Shown here: piece after piece, positions 13,278 to 20,459 of the stretch
How the letters are laid out: each line of letters starts with the position of its first letter
Numbering within the stretch: position 1 is the first letter of the stretch
Origin: a virus
Length of the DNA stretch: 23,567 nt
Virus record (IMG/VR): IMGVR_UViG_3300036406_000539
Location: 1-23,567 of that record
Strand: one strand, 5' to 3'
Made by a program: the position numbers and the translations under genes
The notes under the pieces: generated by a model
Databases searched by the model: none
What the model was told of the DNA's origin: nothing
What the model saw: the letters and a program-made list of their open reading frames with translations, nothing else

Positions 13278-13723
13278 TAAACGATGGTCTCACGTACAAT
13301 TGCGCCCGTCAAATCCATGGTCAGCGACCACGTGACGTTGTCCTCAAATCCGGCGCTCTGCTCCATCGAAGTGATGTAGCCCGCAACATCAAACTCCTGG
13401 TCGCCTGCGTTTGGCAGGGCGCTGCTGCCCACGTTCGTAAACACGGCAAATACCTTCGTGCCAGCGATTTGGTATCCCACCAATGTGTTAAAGCCATTGG
13501 TTGCATCCTCAGCGAAGTAGCCGCTGACACTGATGCTGGCCGATTTCATGGCCGGCAGGATTTCGCGCCATCCGGCGGAGGTCTTCGTGGTGACGTCCCG
13601 CACGTCGGTGGTGAGGGAGATGCTGCACTCGGTCACGTTGGCAACCACGGTGTGGGTGCCATCGGTGGTGCCTGTGAAAAAGCGAACGCTGGATGCGTTC
13701 AGGATGCCAGTGGTCTGTGCCAT
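13277..13723 (-). CDS. major tail tube protein
   Basis: A 148-residue protein with the features of TP901-1 type tube proteins: a short N-terminus, then TECSISLTTDVRDVTTKTSAGWRE. The last part, a D-x-T-T-K-x-S-x-G-W stretch, is a signature of this family. ASISVSGYFAEDA and a beta-rich C-terminal half with VTWSLTMDLTG follow. It stacks in hexameric rings to make the tail tube. The position between small tail-completion genes and the chaperone pair is standard. It joins both neighbours by TAATG overlaps. Confidence 0.9.
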   Translation of the reverse strand: MAQTTGILNASSVRFFTGTTDGTHTVVANVTECSISLTTDVRDVTTKTSAGWREILPAMKSASISVSGYFAEDATNGFNTLVGYQIAGTKVFAVFTNVGSSALPNAGDQEFDVAGYITSMEQSAGFEDNVTWSLTMDLTGAIVRETIV

Positions 13724-13944
13724 TATTCTTCGGTGATTTCAGATGGGGGTTCGGGAGCGGGTGCCGGGGCGGCCTTTGCCTTGCTCGCCTTTGGAGCGGG
13801 CTGGTGCGCGGGATCCTCCGGGTGCGGGTCGATGTAGCCCTCCGCAATCAGCTTGCGGTAGAACTTCATGGACACTTCTACGGTGGTCGATGCCGGCCAA
13901 TTATAGCCGTAATCGTTCAGGGGCTTTTTGAGCGTGACTACCAT
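13723..13944 (-). CDS. small hypothetical tail-region protein
   Basis: A 73-residue protein. Residues 1 to 40 have strand-like alternation (VVTLKKPLNDYGYNWPASTT) followed by a short helix (MKFYRKLIAEGYI). Residues 41 to 73 are a Pro/Ala/Lys-rich disordered tail ending in acidic residues. The stop overlaps the tail tube ATG (TAATG), so it is likely made along with tail proteins. It may be a minor structural protein or an assembly aid. The N-terminal pattern recalls small phage proteins with a KxL..G.I ending, but no family is claimed. Confidence 0.6.
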   Translation of the reverse strand: MVVTLKKPLNDYGYNWPASTTVEVSMKFYRKLIAEGYIDPHPEDPAHQPAPKASKAKAAPAPAPEPPSEITEE

Positions 13945-13967
13945 GTCGCTAATGTACGCAAGTTCAA

Positions 13968-14102
13968 CTACCTCCCCTGTCCCCGGTACGCCTTGCGGTA
14001 ATTCCGCGCGCCCTTCTTGCTGCTCGTCCGCGTCTTGGCATGCACGCCCGGCCGCGACACTTCGCGCAGCACCTTGGTGTGGGTGGTTTGGGATTTAGCC
14101 AT
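13968..14102 (-). CDS. very basic 44-residue protein
   Basis: Starting MAKSQTTHTKV at the ATG at 14102, which shares one base with the stop of the dockerin-like gene. The protein is strongly basic, with about a third Lys or Arg. It ends NYRKAYRGQGR, an ending I recall from tiny basic proteins in the structural regions of other phages. It lacks hydrophobic residues for a fold of its own. It could bind DNA or a capsid/tail surface; the function is unknown. It precedes the 73-aa gene by 23 bases. Confidence 0.65.
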   Translation of the reverse strand: MAKSQTTHTKVLREVSRPGVHAKTRTSSKKGARNYRKAYRGQGR

Positions 14103-14239
14103 CAGAACATGGTTAGCAGTTGCAGCAGGTCGGCGATGTTGATGATTCCGTTGCGGTCGATGTCACCGGCCAAGTCGTAGTGCCCGGCCATTCCGGCCAG
14201 CACGTAGCCGAGCAGTTGGATGGGGGAAAGTACCGTCAT
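14102..14239 (-). CDS. 45-residue dockerin/EF-hand-like peptide
   Basis: The ATG at 14239 overlaps the upstream stop (ATGA), and the stop shares a base with the next ATG. Residues 1 to 23 are helical (SPIQLLGYVLAG). Residues 25 to 45 read GDIDRNGIINIADLLQLLTM. This has the D-x-D-x-N-G-x-x-N-x-x-D layout of a calcium-binding dockerin loop followed by its helix. Family knowledge: dockerin repeats bind calcium and dock onto cohesin-type partners; similar single motifs occur in secreted Bacteroidota proteins. Only one loop is present here, with the linker and second repeat missing. Calcium binding and a structural role are inference. Confidence 0.7.
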   Translation of the reverse strand: MTVLSPIQLLGYVLAGMAGHYDLAGDIDRNGIINIADLLQLLTMF

Positions 14240-14631
14240 GGTTCAGCAGGAAACCAGCCTTCCGCGATCATAAACGCCTCGTCCCTGACCGTGACCGTGC
14301 TTGGCACGATGTGCCGAAACGGGAACGACTTGCTGCTAAATATCACCTGCATCAGCGTCATGCGCTCCGCGTCGGTAATCTCCGGGAACAACGACACCAG
14401 CCGCTCCAACGTGACCAGCGGATGCACCGGAATGACGTAGTCCAAATCCACCTGCAACGCTGCCCTGCCGTCCGTCGGGTGGTGGATGACCCCGAACACC
14501 GTGCCGTCGGCTTGGTCGGGGCTTTGGAACTGCAAAGGCAGCGTGATGCAGTAGAGTTCGCGCGTGATGAACTGCGCTCGCTGCGGGCTGCTTAAAATCC
14601 CTTCGGGGCGGACGATGATGTAGGATGCCAT
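14236..14631 (-). CDS. hypothetical tail/neck-region protein
   Basis: A 131-residue protein starting on the last base of the fusion protein stop (TAATG). It is beta-rich at first (YIIVRPEGIL, ELYCITLPLQF, GTVFGVIHHP), with a hydrophobic central part (LQVDLDYVIPVHPLVTLERL) and a C-terminal HIVPSTVTVRDEAFM. No family is recognised. Sandwiched between the neck/fibre protein and tail genes and coupled to both sides, it is probably structural or a partner of the preceding fibre. Confidence 0.65.
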   Translation of the reverse strand: MASYIIVRPEGILSSPQRAQFITRELYCITLPLQFQSPDQADGTVFGVIHHPTDGRAALQVDLDYVIPVHPLVTLERLVSLFPEITDAERMTLMQVIFSSKSFPFRHIVPSTVTVRDEAFMIAEGWFPAEP

Positions 14632-17081
14632 TAGTAGACGTTGAAATAGTCGTTGAGGGCGGATTCAATGGCGGCGCGGTTGGCGGATTGGTCGGAGTTA
14701 TACAAAATAAAAGCCTGAAAAGTACCCTCGAATGAACTTGGATTGGCATTAATGTACCGGCCGACAATTAATTTATCTGCAAAAGCTGTAACCGTTGTGG
14801 TGCTTACACTGCAAATCTCTGACCCTTGAAAAAAAAGCTTTGATGTAGAGTTGCTTATTTGGCACGTGAAAATTGCTTGCGTTCCTTTTATAGAACTAAA
14901 GCTTCCCATAAATGTATTTGAAGCTGATTGACGCAAGTAGTAGTCGTGGCCCGCGTTTAATTGGGCTATTGCCGGTGATTGGTCGCCGTCAATGGCGTTG
15001 CTTTCAGCGAAATATCCATTGCCATCTGTACCCGCCTGCACCCTATTTACAATGTAAATGTGATTAGTGGCAGAGGTTTGATTCAATTCATTTGTAGTAA
15101 TTAATTCACTGCCTGCAAAAGTTGTAGCTGGCAATAGATTGTCTTTTACCACGCCCGTGCTGCTATCGTAGATTTTTGGCTGACTTGCGGTCGTCGTTTG
15201 GATGAGGTCGTTGCCATTTCCGCTTTGGTCATACCACGTGCGGATGAACCCATTTGTCCCCGTGCAAAAAGTAGTCAGCGCGCTGGTGTCAAGGTCTTGG
15301 CCGTCAAATCCAATGTCCTGCTCGGTATTGTCGGACGCCCGCCGCACCCGAATTGCGCTGCCCGTGTAACTTGGATTTAGCCATGCAGTTGCATACGCCA
15401 AACCAACGCCCGACGTATAGCCGTCCAAGATGCCAGTCACGGCAGGCGCTTCCTCCCAACTAATCGCCAGCGTGAACGGCGGTGTGCCGTTGGCCTGCCC
15501 ATCCAAATACTCCTGCCACTTGGTCGCGGTCGAAGCGTAGGTCGTGTCATCGGCGAAGGTGTGCAGCAGCGTCCATGTGTCCACGTCGGTGGCTTCGAAC
15601 GCTTCGTCCTTGTACCAGATTTTCCGCACGATTTTATTGCCAGCCGACGGGGTGTTGCTTTGGATGTTGAAACTTTCCCCGTTGCCCTCAGCGGTCACGG
15701 TGAAGTAGCGTTCGACGGTCAGCGATGCGGTGTTGGCAAGCGCCCGGTTGGTTGCCGCCTGCGTCGCGTAACGCTGCCCGAAGGTGTTGCTGCCCTTCAC
15801 TAAGCCTGACCCGGTGACGGTGGTTCCGGTGATGTTCTCGACCGCAAGCGTGTTGGTCGATGCGGTGTATCTGAACGCGTCCTCGAACGTCAAATTTCCG
15901 GCGTTGTCCTGATAGAACACATTGCCAAGGAAGCCGCCCGGGGGCGGTGACCCGGGCACGTAGCCGACCGAGCCCGGCGCCCACGTGCTGCCGTTCCACA
16001 CGAGGCCCTGACCGGGGTTGGGCGTGGTCGATGCGACATTGGAAAGGTCGGCCAATCGGTAGGCCGGGGTGTACGTGCGAACGAAGATGCGCCCGGTGTT
16101 CGCGTGCTGCCGCGTCACTACGCCAATGGCGATGCGGTGATTGGGCGCAGCCGGTGGCGTTGAGGTCAACTGACCTGCGGTGGTGGAACAGTACAGCACC
16201 GTGCCGACAGGGTGGGCGAGGGTGTTCAGGCCGTAGATAGTGCCGTAACTGCGGACGTGGCCGGGGGTGCGGAATGCCATCGTTTCGCTGGCGATCCCGA
16301 CTACAGATTTGGGGTCGTTGGCGCTGCTGGCGCTGAACGGCACAACCTGCGGACGGTCGCCCTGCACGACGCCGTTGAACGCGACCACCGTGCCAAGGGC
16401 GATGCCTCCGGCGTAGTTGTTGGTGACGGGGAAATCGACCTTGGCCGGGCCGCCGTTAATCCACGAGGTGGATGCCTCGTCGTACACCAACCCTTCGCGG
16501 TCGAGGGGTTCGTCAAGCGCCACGTCGGTGAGGTCGGCGAGGGCGGATGCCGCATCGCCTGCAACCCATTGCGAGGTGGCTGCGTCGTACACCAGGGCTT
16601 GGCCGTCCGTCGGTGCGGGGACGTTGACGTTTGACAGGTCGTCGAGGTTGTACACGCCTGCCTCAATCATGACCTGCGGGATCGTGACGTTGGTGCGAAG
16701 GATGCGCACCTGGTAGTCCGCGGTCACGACGTACAGGCGGCGCGGCTCCTCGAAGTTCATGAGCTCCGACTGGTACTGGCAGCTTTGTACGTTCACGCCC
16801 GCATACGTTCCCTGCACGCGGTCAAGCGTGCCGCGCACCGCGACGCTGATGGCGATGGCGGTTTCGTAGGTGGCGGCGTAGCAGTTGACCTCCACGCTCG
16901 CCGTGTCCAGGGTTGACGGCGATAGCTGCGTGTCGCTCGGCTCGTTGGAGCGGACGTTGTAAACGATGTAGGGCGCGACGTCCTGCTGATGCGCCACTTC
17001 GGGGTACACGCGGGTGCTGACCAACGCGCTCACGTTGGCGTTGTTGGAGAGCAAGTTGTAGATGGCCTTTCCGACTAACAT
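14631..17081 (-). CDS. tail-completion (DUF3168) domain fused to a fibre with a lectin-like end
   Basis: An 816-residue protein from the ATG at 17081, which shares one base with the gp10-like stop; an open frame further upstream is a shadow. Residues 1 to 126 are a DUF3168 tail-completion domain (VGKAIYNLLSNNANVSALV, PYIVYNV, a C-terminal YQVRI). Residues 144 to 211 hold two fibre repeats (LDDLSNV...GQALVYD...WVAG and LADLTDV...GLVYD...WING), and a third lies at 341 to 370. Residues 215 to 338 are a beta domain often seen in phage fibres. Residues 555 to 816 resemble the concanavalin/arabinofuranosidase-type fold (YTGSAIRVRRASDN, FIRTWYDQSGNGND). Base composition falls sharply over the last 170 or so residues. 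No stop separates the parts. The fusion would place sugar-binding fibres at the neck; that role is inference. Confidence 0.8.
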   Translation of the reverse strand: MLVGKAIYNLLSNNANVSALVSTRVYPEVAHQQDVAPYIVYNVRSNEPSDTQLSPSTLDTASVEVNCYAATYETAIAISVAVRGTLDRVQGTYAGVNVQSCQYQSELMNFEEPRRLYVVTADYQVRILRTNVTIPQVMIEAGVYNLDDLSNVNVPAPTDGQALVYDAATSQWVAGDAASALADLTDVALDEPLDREGLVYDEASTSWINGGPAKVDFPVTNNYAGGIALGTVVAFNGVVQGDRPQVVPFSASSANDPKSVVGIASETMAFRTPGHVRSYGTIYGLNTLAHPVGTVLYCSTTAGQLTSTPPAAPNHRIAIGVVTRQHANTGRIFVRTYTPAYRLADLSNVASTTPNPGQGLVWNGSTWAPGSVGYVPGSPPPGGFLGNVFYQDNAGNLTFEDAFRYTASTNTLAVENITGTTVTGSGLVKGSNTFGQRYATQAATNRALANTASLTVERYFTVTAEGNGESFNIQSNTPSAGNKIVRKIWYKDEAFEATDVDTWTLLHTFADDTTYASTATKWQEYLDGQANGTPPFTLAISWEEAPAVTGILDGYTSGVGLAYATAWLNPSYTGSAIRVRRASDNTEQDIGFDGQDLDTSALTTFCTGTNGFIRTWYDQSGNGNDLIQTTTASQPKIYDSSTGVVKDNLLPATTFAGSELITTNELNQTSATNHIYIVNRVQAGTDGNGYFAESNAIDGDQSPAIAQLNAGHDYYLRQSASNTFMGSFSSIKGTQAIFTCQISNSTSKLFFQGSEICSVSTTTVTAFADKLIVGRYINANPSSFEGTFQAFILYNSDQSANRAAIESALNDYFNVY

Positions 17082-17584
17082 CACTTCATGAATTTGGCAA
17101 ATGAACTCCGCAACTCCTTGTACAACTTCGTGCGCATGGCGTCCTGCGTTGCCTTGATGGCGCGCTCGGTAACCTTGTAGTTTGGGTGACTTGCCGACTT
17201 GCCGCCGAATGCGTCCGGGAAATCCCCTTGTTCGACGATGTGCGCAAACCACGCGTCGCTGTCCTTGCCAACTTTCCGCTTCATGGGGTAGTTGGCCCGC
17301 GGCCCGGCGAGGATGGTAGGCAGTTGGCGGTTGGGCGCCCACGTACCGAACGAGCGGCGCAGCGTGCCGGGGGCGACGCGGATGGGCTTGCTGTTGGCGT
17401 AGCGATGGATGACGATTTCTTTGGGGTAATCCTTGGTCATCGTCCGCGCTTTGCGCACAAAGATTTGCGCCACCTTGCGGTAACCGCGCTGCACGTCCTG
17501 CTTGTTCAGGATGCCAAATTTGACGGCCTTGAGGATGCGCTTCTGCGCACGCTCCACGCCCTGCATTTCGGTTGTGATTCTCAT
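17081..17584 (-). CDS. HK97 gp10-like head-tail / tail-completion protein
   Basis: A 167-residue protein. The ATG at 17584 overlaps the upstream stop (ATGA), which is preferred to an ATG five codons earlier. It has the basic helical start EMQGVERAQKRILKAVKFG, then RGYRKVAQIFVRKARTM and a final helix typical of the HK97 gp10 / phage_HK97_TLTM group, which acts at the head-tail interface. The gene order connector, closure, gp10, DUF3168 supports the call. The middle (RRSFGTWAPNRQLPT) is Arg-rich. Confidence 0.78.
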   Translation of the reverse strand: MRITTEMQGVERAQKRILKAVKFGILNKQDVQRGYRKVAQIFVRKARTMTKDYPKEIVIHRYANSKPIRVAPGTLRRSFGTWAPNRQLPTILAGPRANYPMKRKVGKDSDAWFAHIVEQGDFPDAFGGKSASHPNYKVTERAIKATQDAMRTKLYKELRSSFAKFMK

Positions 17585-17910
17585 TCGCGGATGGTGCATG
17601 TAAGGCGCAGCCCATCGTTGCGGCCAATCTCTTGCACCGCTTCGATGTTGTACGTCTTGCTGTTATAGCTGACCCGGTCTTTTGGGTTCACGTCCGCCCA
17701 GGTTGAGCCGTAGCGGATGACGAAATGCACGGGCTGCTTGCTGTATACCTGCTCACTGGCGATGGACTCGCTGCCGGAACCTTCGCGGTAAATGACATCA
17801 GCCCACACCGTTGCCAGTGTGCCCCAACTTTCGACGCGCTGGCCGTAGAGGTCGGTGGTGGTGGTGGCGCGCTGAATGGTGATGCGCGAATCCATGCGGC
17901 CAAATTTCAT
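17581..17910 (-). CDS. head closure protein (Phage_H_T_join / SPP1 gp16-like)
   Basis: A 109-residue protein. The start MDSRITIQRATTTTDLYGQ and the following ESWGTLATVWADV are the standard signature of this family, in which a small beta barrel stoppers the connector after packaging. The C-terminal part (YNIEAVQEIGRNDGLRLTC) also fits. The length is usual. The start overlaps the connector stop and the end overlaps the gp10-like ATG (both ATGA). Confidence 0.88.
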   Translation of the reverse strand: MKFGRMDSRITIQRATTTTDLYGQRVESWGTLATVWADVIYREGSGSESIASEQVYSKQPVHFVIRYGSTWADVNPKDRVSYNSKTYNIEAVQEIGRNDGLRLTCTIRE

Positions 17911-18464
17911 TGCAGCGTTCTGTAAGGTGATACGAGCGCGTCAATGCCAACCTTCAGGCGGGTGGTTATGGTGCCGGTGACCTCCTCCACGCGGTTCTCG
18001 TACAGATGCCCCACGAGCAGCCGCACCGCTTGGATAAGCGGCGTGGGAATGCTGGCCTCGGGGTGGCCGACGACCATGTTGATTTGCACTCGCGCGAGCG
18101 CGTCGTCGTACAGGTCGGGCGGCGACACAAACCGAATGCGCGCCGGGCTGGTGTTTAGGTCGGTGTAGTAGAACGAAGCGCCGAGCGTCTGCGTGGTGTT
18201 GGCCGTTGACAGATAGGTGATGCTGCTGATGCTCTGCACCGGGCCGATGGGGAATGATGCCGACATCCAGCTGTCGAGGTAGCCCACCGCGCTCACGTCG
18301 CCAAGGCGGGTGTCTGCGATGGTTTCGACGTAGGAAATGGCGACCTGTCGCAGCGCGGTGATGTACGTGTCCTCGTCGCTGTGGTCAACGCGCAGGAACG
18401 CTTTTAGGCTCGCCACCGTGATGATGTCGTCGAGCGATGGTGTGCCGGTAATTTTAACTCGCAT
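17907..18464 (-). CDS. head-tail connector (HK97 gp6-like)
   Basis: A 185-residue protein. ITVASLKAFLRVDHSDEDTY followed by ITALRQVAISYVE is the standard gp6-like opening (L..LK..LR.D...ED..I). The end HLYENRVEEV also belongs to this family, which forms a ring below the portal. The protein is longer than many gp6 members because of a beta insertion near residues 70 to 130. The ATG lies 5 bases after TACTTTTG, a -7-like box, in the tail of the capsid terminator, so the message may start almost at the ATG. Confidence 0.87.
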   Translation of the reverse strand: MRVKITGTPSLDDIITVASLKAFLRVDHSDEDTYITALRQVAISYVETIADTRLGDVSAVGYLDSWMSASFPIGPVQSISSITYLSTANTTQTLGASFYYTDLNTSPARIRFVSPPDLYDDALARVQINMVVGHPEASIPTPLIQAVRLLVGHLYENRVEEVTGTITTRLKVGIDALVSPYRTLQ

Positions 18465-18469
18465 ACCCC

Positions 18470-18502
18470 AAAAGTAAGAAAGCCCGAGGCGATGCCCCGG
18501 GC
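18470..18502 (-). terminator. terminator after the capsid gene
   Basis: On the minus strand GCCCGGGGC and GCCTCGGGC pair over nine positions (one G-T wobble) around ATC, followed by TTTCTTACTTTT. It lies 25 bases after the capsid stop. A terminator here would limit the neck and tail genes relative to capsid protein. The box TACTTTTG (18476..18469) within its T tract matches the Bacteroidota -7 element, but there is no TTTG 19 bases before it. Confidence 0.8.
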
Positions 18503-18527
18503 CTTCCCGCTAACCAAAACCAAACGC

Positions 18528-20459
18528 TTATGCAGCGTTGATGTCCGTGATTTTCGACAGGGCGCCTGCCTGACGAACGTCGAAGTCAAAGAACCGGTTG
18601 ACGTGCAGCACAATCTGCGCGTTGCCTGCCGCGCTGTATGGATCCACGAGAAGGTCGATGCCGCCGAAATAGGCGAGGATGCATCCCTGCTGGAAGTTGC
18701 CGAACAACATTTGACCAACGCCTTCCGATGCGTCCACGAGGTACGGCGTAGCCACCGCGGGGTAGCCGTTGAACGTGTTGGATGCCAGGTCGTACAAGGC
18801 CGAAACGCTGGACACCTGCGCCAAGTTCTTTGCGAACTTGTAAGCGGTGGGTGACATGACGTAACGAGCAGCAGCCAAGTTGCCACCGGCCGCGAGGACT
18901 GCCGATTCCATAGCCACGGCGATAGCCGCTGTGAGGGTCGTGCTGCCGTCCGTCGACTGGTTGTTGATGGTCGCGCCATCCAACGTATCAAACGCCTTCG
19001 TGTCAATGAATGCGTTCATTGCGTTCTGCAATTCCTGCGCGATCACGAGGTCAACTGCGCCGCCGCCCTGCAACAGCAACTGCTTGCTGTAGGTCGTCTT
19101 GGCAGAAACGCGCTGTGGTGACAAGGTCAACTCGTCCATCTCGAGGCCGGACGCTGCGTTGGCATCAACTTCGCCCTCGGCGGTGCCGGTTGCCTTCACG
19201 CTAACCCGTGGGAACTTGAGGTTGCCGGTCATGCCCTGCAACGTCGTCGTGCCCAACAGCTCGATGACCGATGGAGCGCGCAGTGCTTCGATGGCACCGC
19301 CTACGTTCACGGGTACGAATGCGTTGCCGTCTGCCGTTGCGCCGTAAGCGCCTGCGGTGAAGTTGTCAGCGGATGCGCGGTACAACGCCTTGGTGGGGAT
19401 AGCCACCTGGCCGACCACCTGCAAACCCTGTGCGCGCATTTCGCGCTGTGCCTCCTGCGCCCACTCCGCCTCTGCGCCCTCCAATGAGCGGCCGTTGGCT
19501 GCGGACATGATGGCGCGCGACAAGCTGAAATGGCCGTTTACGCGCTCGATTTCACGCTTCTCCGTGGTCGATGCGGTGCCGCTGTACGCGACGCGTGCAA
19601 CCATCGCCTCGTGGTCGGCGCGGTGCTTGATGCGCTTGTCCAGCGCCTCAACTTCACCAACCAACCAAGCAGCGCGCTGCTCCTCAGCCTCGGTGATGGT
19701 GCGTCCTTCCTTGTCGGGGTTCTCCACGAGGGCAACGTGCTCCTCGTAGTACTTGGCGCGGAGCGCCTTCAGGTCATTGAGATTCATGTGTCTAATTTTA
19801 AGAGGTTCAGGTGCAAATGTACGTGACTGCGCCAAATCGGGTTCGTCGATGTCGTCGGGGCTTTCCATCTCCGGTGCGTCAGGCATTTCGGTAACGGTGA
19901 CCTGGACGTTGACTTGGATTTGTTCGGCGCGCTCTTCGGCGGATGAGGCCATGGCGCGGGCTTGTACGGTGGTCGTAGCGTATGCCGGGTAGGTGACGGG
20001 TGACACGTCGTACAGGCGGCCGACCTTCAGCACGGTGCGCAGGTTGGTCTTGTTGTCCCACGCCTCATCCTCGATGCTGAACGCGAAGGACGATTGTGAG
20101 ATGTCACCGCGTTTGATGAGCGTGTACAGGTCGCGCCCCTCCTGCGTGTCGGCGAGTTCGGCCTCGTAGCGCAGGCCGCCGTTGTCCACCGACAGGCGCA
20201 GCGTGCCGTTGGTGGTGCGTGCAAGCGGTACGCCCGTGTGGTTAATGAGCAGCCGGACGTCGTCGTCGGTGCGGCCCTCAAATGCGCCCGTGGCAATTTG
20301 CTCGCGAAAATAGCCAAGGTCGGTGACGTCGTTGAACGTCGCGGCGTAGCCACTGATGCGGCGCTCGCCTTCGGCGGCCCGCACCTCCATCACGCGCAGT
20401 TCGACGTTGTCGCCGTAGGCCGCGCGGATTTCTCTTTCAAATTCCTCCTGTGATTTCAT
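18528..20459 (-). CDS. prohead protease fused to HK97-fold major capsid protein
   Basis: A 643-residue protein. Residues 20 to 165 are a prohead protease of the HK97 type: RRISGYAATFN, H74 in LINHTGVPL and S124 in SQSSFAF as the likely catalytic pair. Residues 166 to 224 are a linker. Residues 225 to about 345 are a helical scaffold-like delta domain (MNLNDLKALRAKYYEEHV). The rest is the HK97-fold shell protein (VIELLGTTTLQG, LKFPRV, then QEL...FDTLDG and TPYLVD). An ATG at 19787 begins the capsid part behind an A+T-rich stretch, so capsid alone may also be made. The 5' end overlaps the portal gene by 23 nt. Confidence 0.9.
   Translation of the reverse strand: MKSQEEFEREIRAAYGDNVELRVMEVRAAEGERRISGYAATFNDVTDLGYFREQIATGAFEGRTDDDVRLLINHTGVPLARTTNGTLRLSVDNGGLRYEAELADTQEGRDLYTLIKRGDISQSSFAFSIEDEAWDNKTNLRTVLKVGRLYDVSPVTYPAYATTTVQARAMASSAEERAEQIQVNVQVTVTEMPDAPEMESPDDIDEPDLAQSRTFAPEPLKIRHMNLNDLKALRAKYYEEHVALVENPDKEGRTITEAEEQRAAWLVGEVEALDKRIKHRADHEAMVARVAYSGTASTTEKREIERVNGHFSLSRAIMSAANGRSLEGAEAEWAQEAQREMRAQGLQVVGQVAIPTKALYRASADNFTAGAYGATADGNAFVPVNVGGAIEALRAPSVIELLGTTTLQGMTGNLKFPRVSVKATGTAEGEVDANAASGLEMDELTLSPQRVSAKTTYSKQLLLQGGGAVDLVIAQELQNAMNAFIDTKAFDTLDGATINNQSTDGSTTLTAAIAVAMESAVLAAGGNLAAARYVMSPTAYKFAKNLAQVSSVSALYDLASNTFNGYPAVATPYLVDASEGVGQMLFGNFQQGCILAYFGGIDLLVDPYSAAGNAQIVLHVNRFFDFDVRQAGALSKITDINAA
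19785..19808 (-). promoter_or_regulatory. possible internal translation start for capsid protein
   Basis: Within the protease-capsid ORF the bases before the in-frame ATG at 19787 read CTTAAAATTAGACAC, A+T-rich in a GC-rich gene. The peptide that begins there (MNLNDLKAL) looks like a normal N-terminus of HK97 capsid precursors. A+T-rich leaders favour initiation in Bacteroidota. The idea is inferred; no strong SD is seen. Confidence 0.45.

Noticed and set aside
17082-17627. Upstream part of the 998-codon frame before the fusion protein
   Set aside because: It is Arg/His/Gln-rich and overlaps the gp10-like gene out of frame. The ATG at 17081 fits the gene junction and the DUF3168 start.
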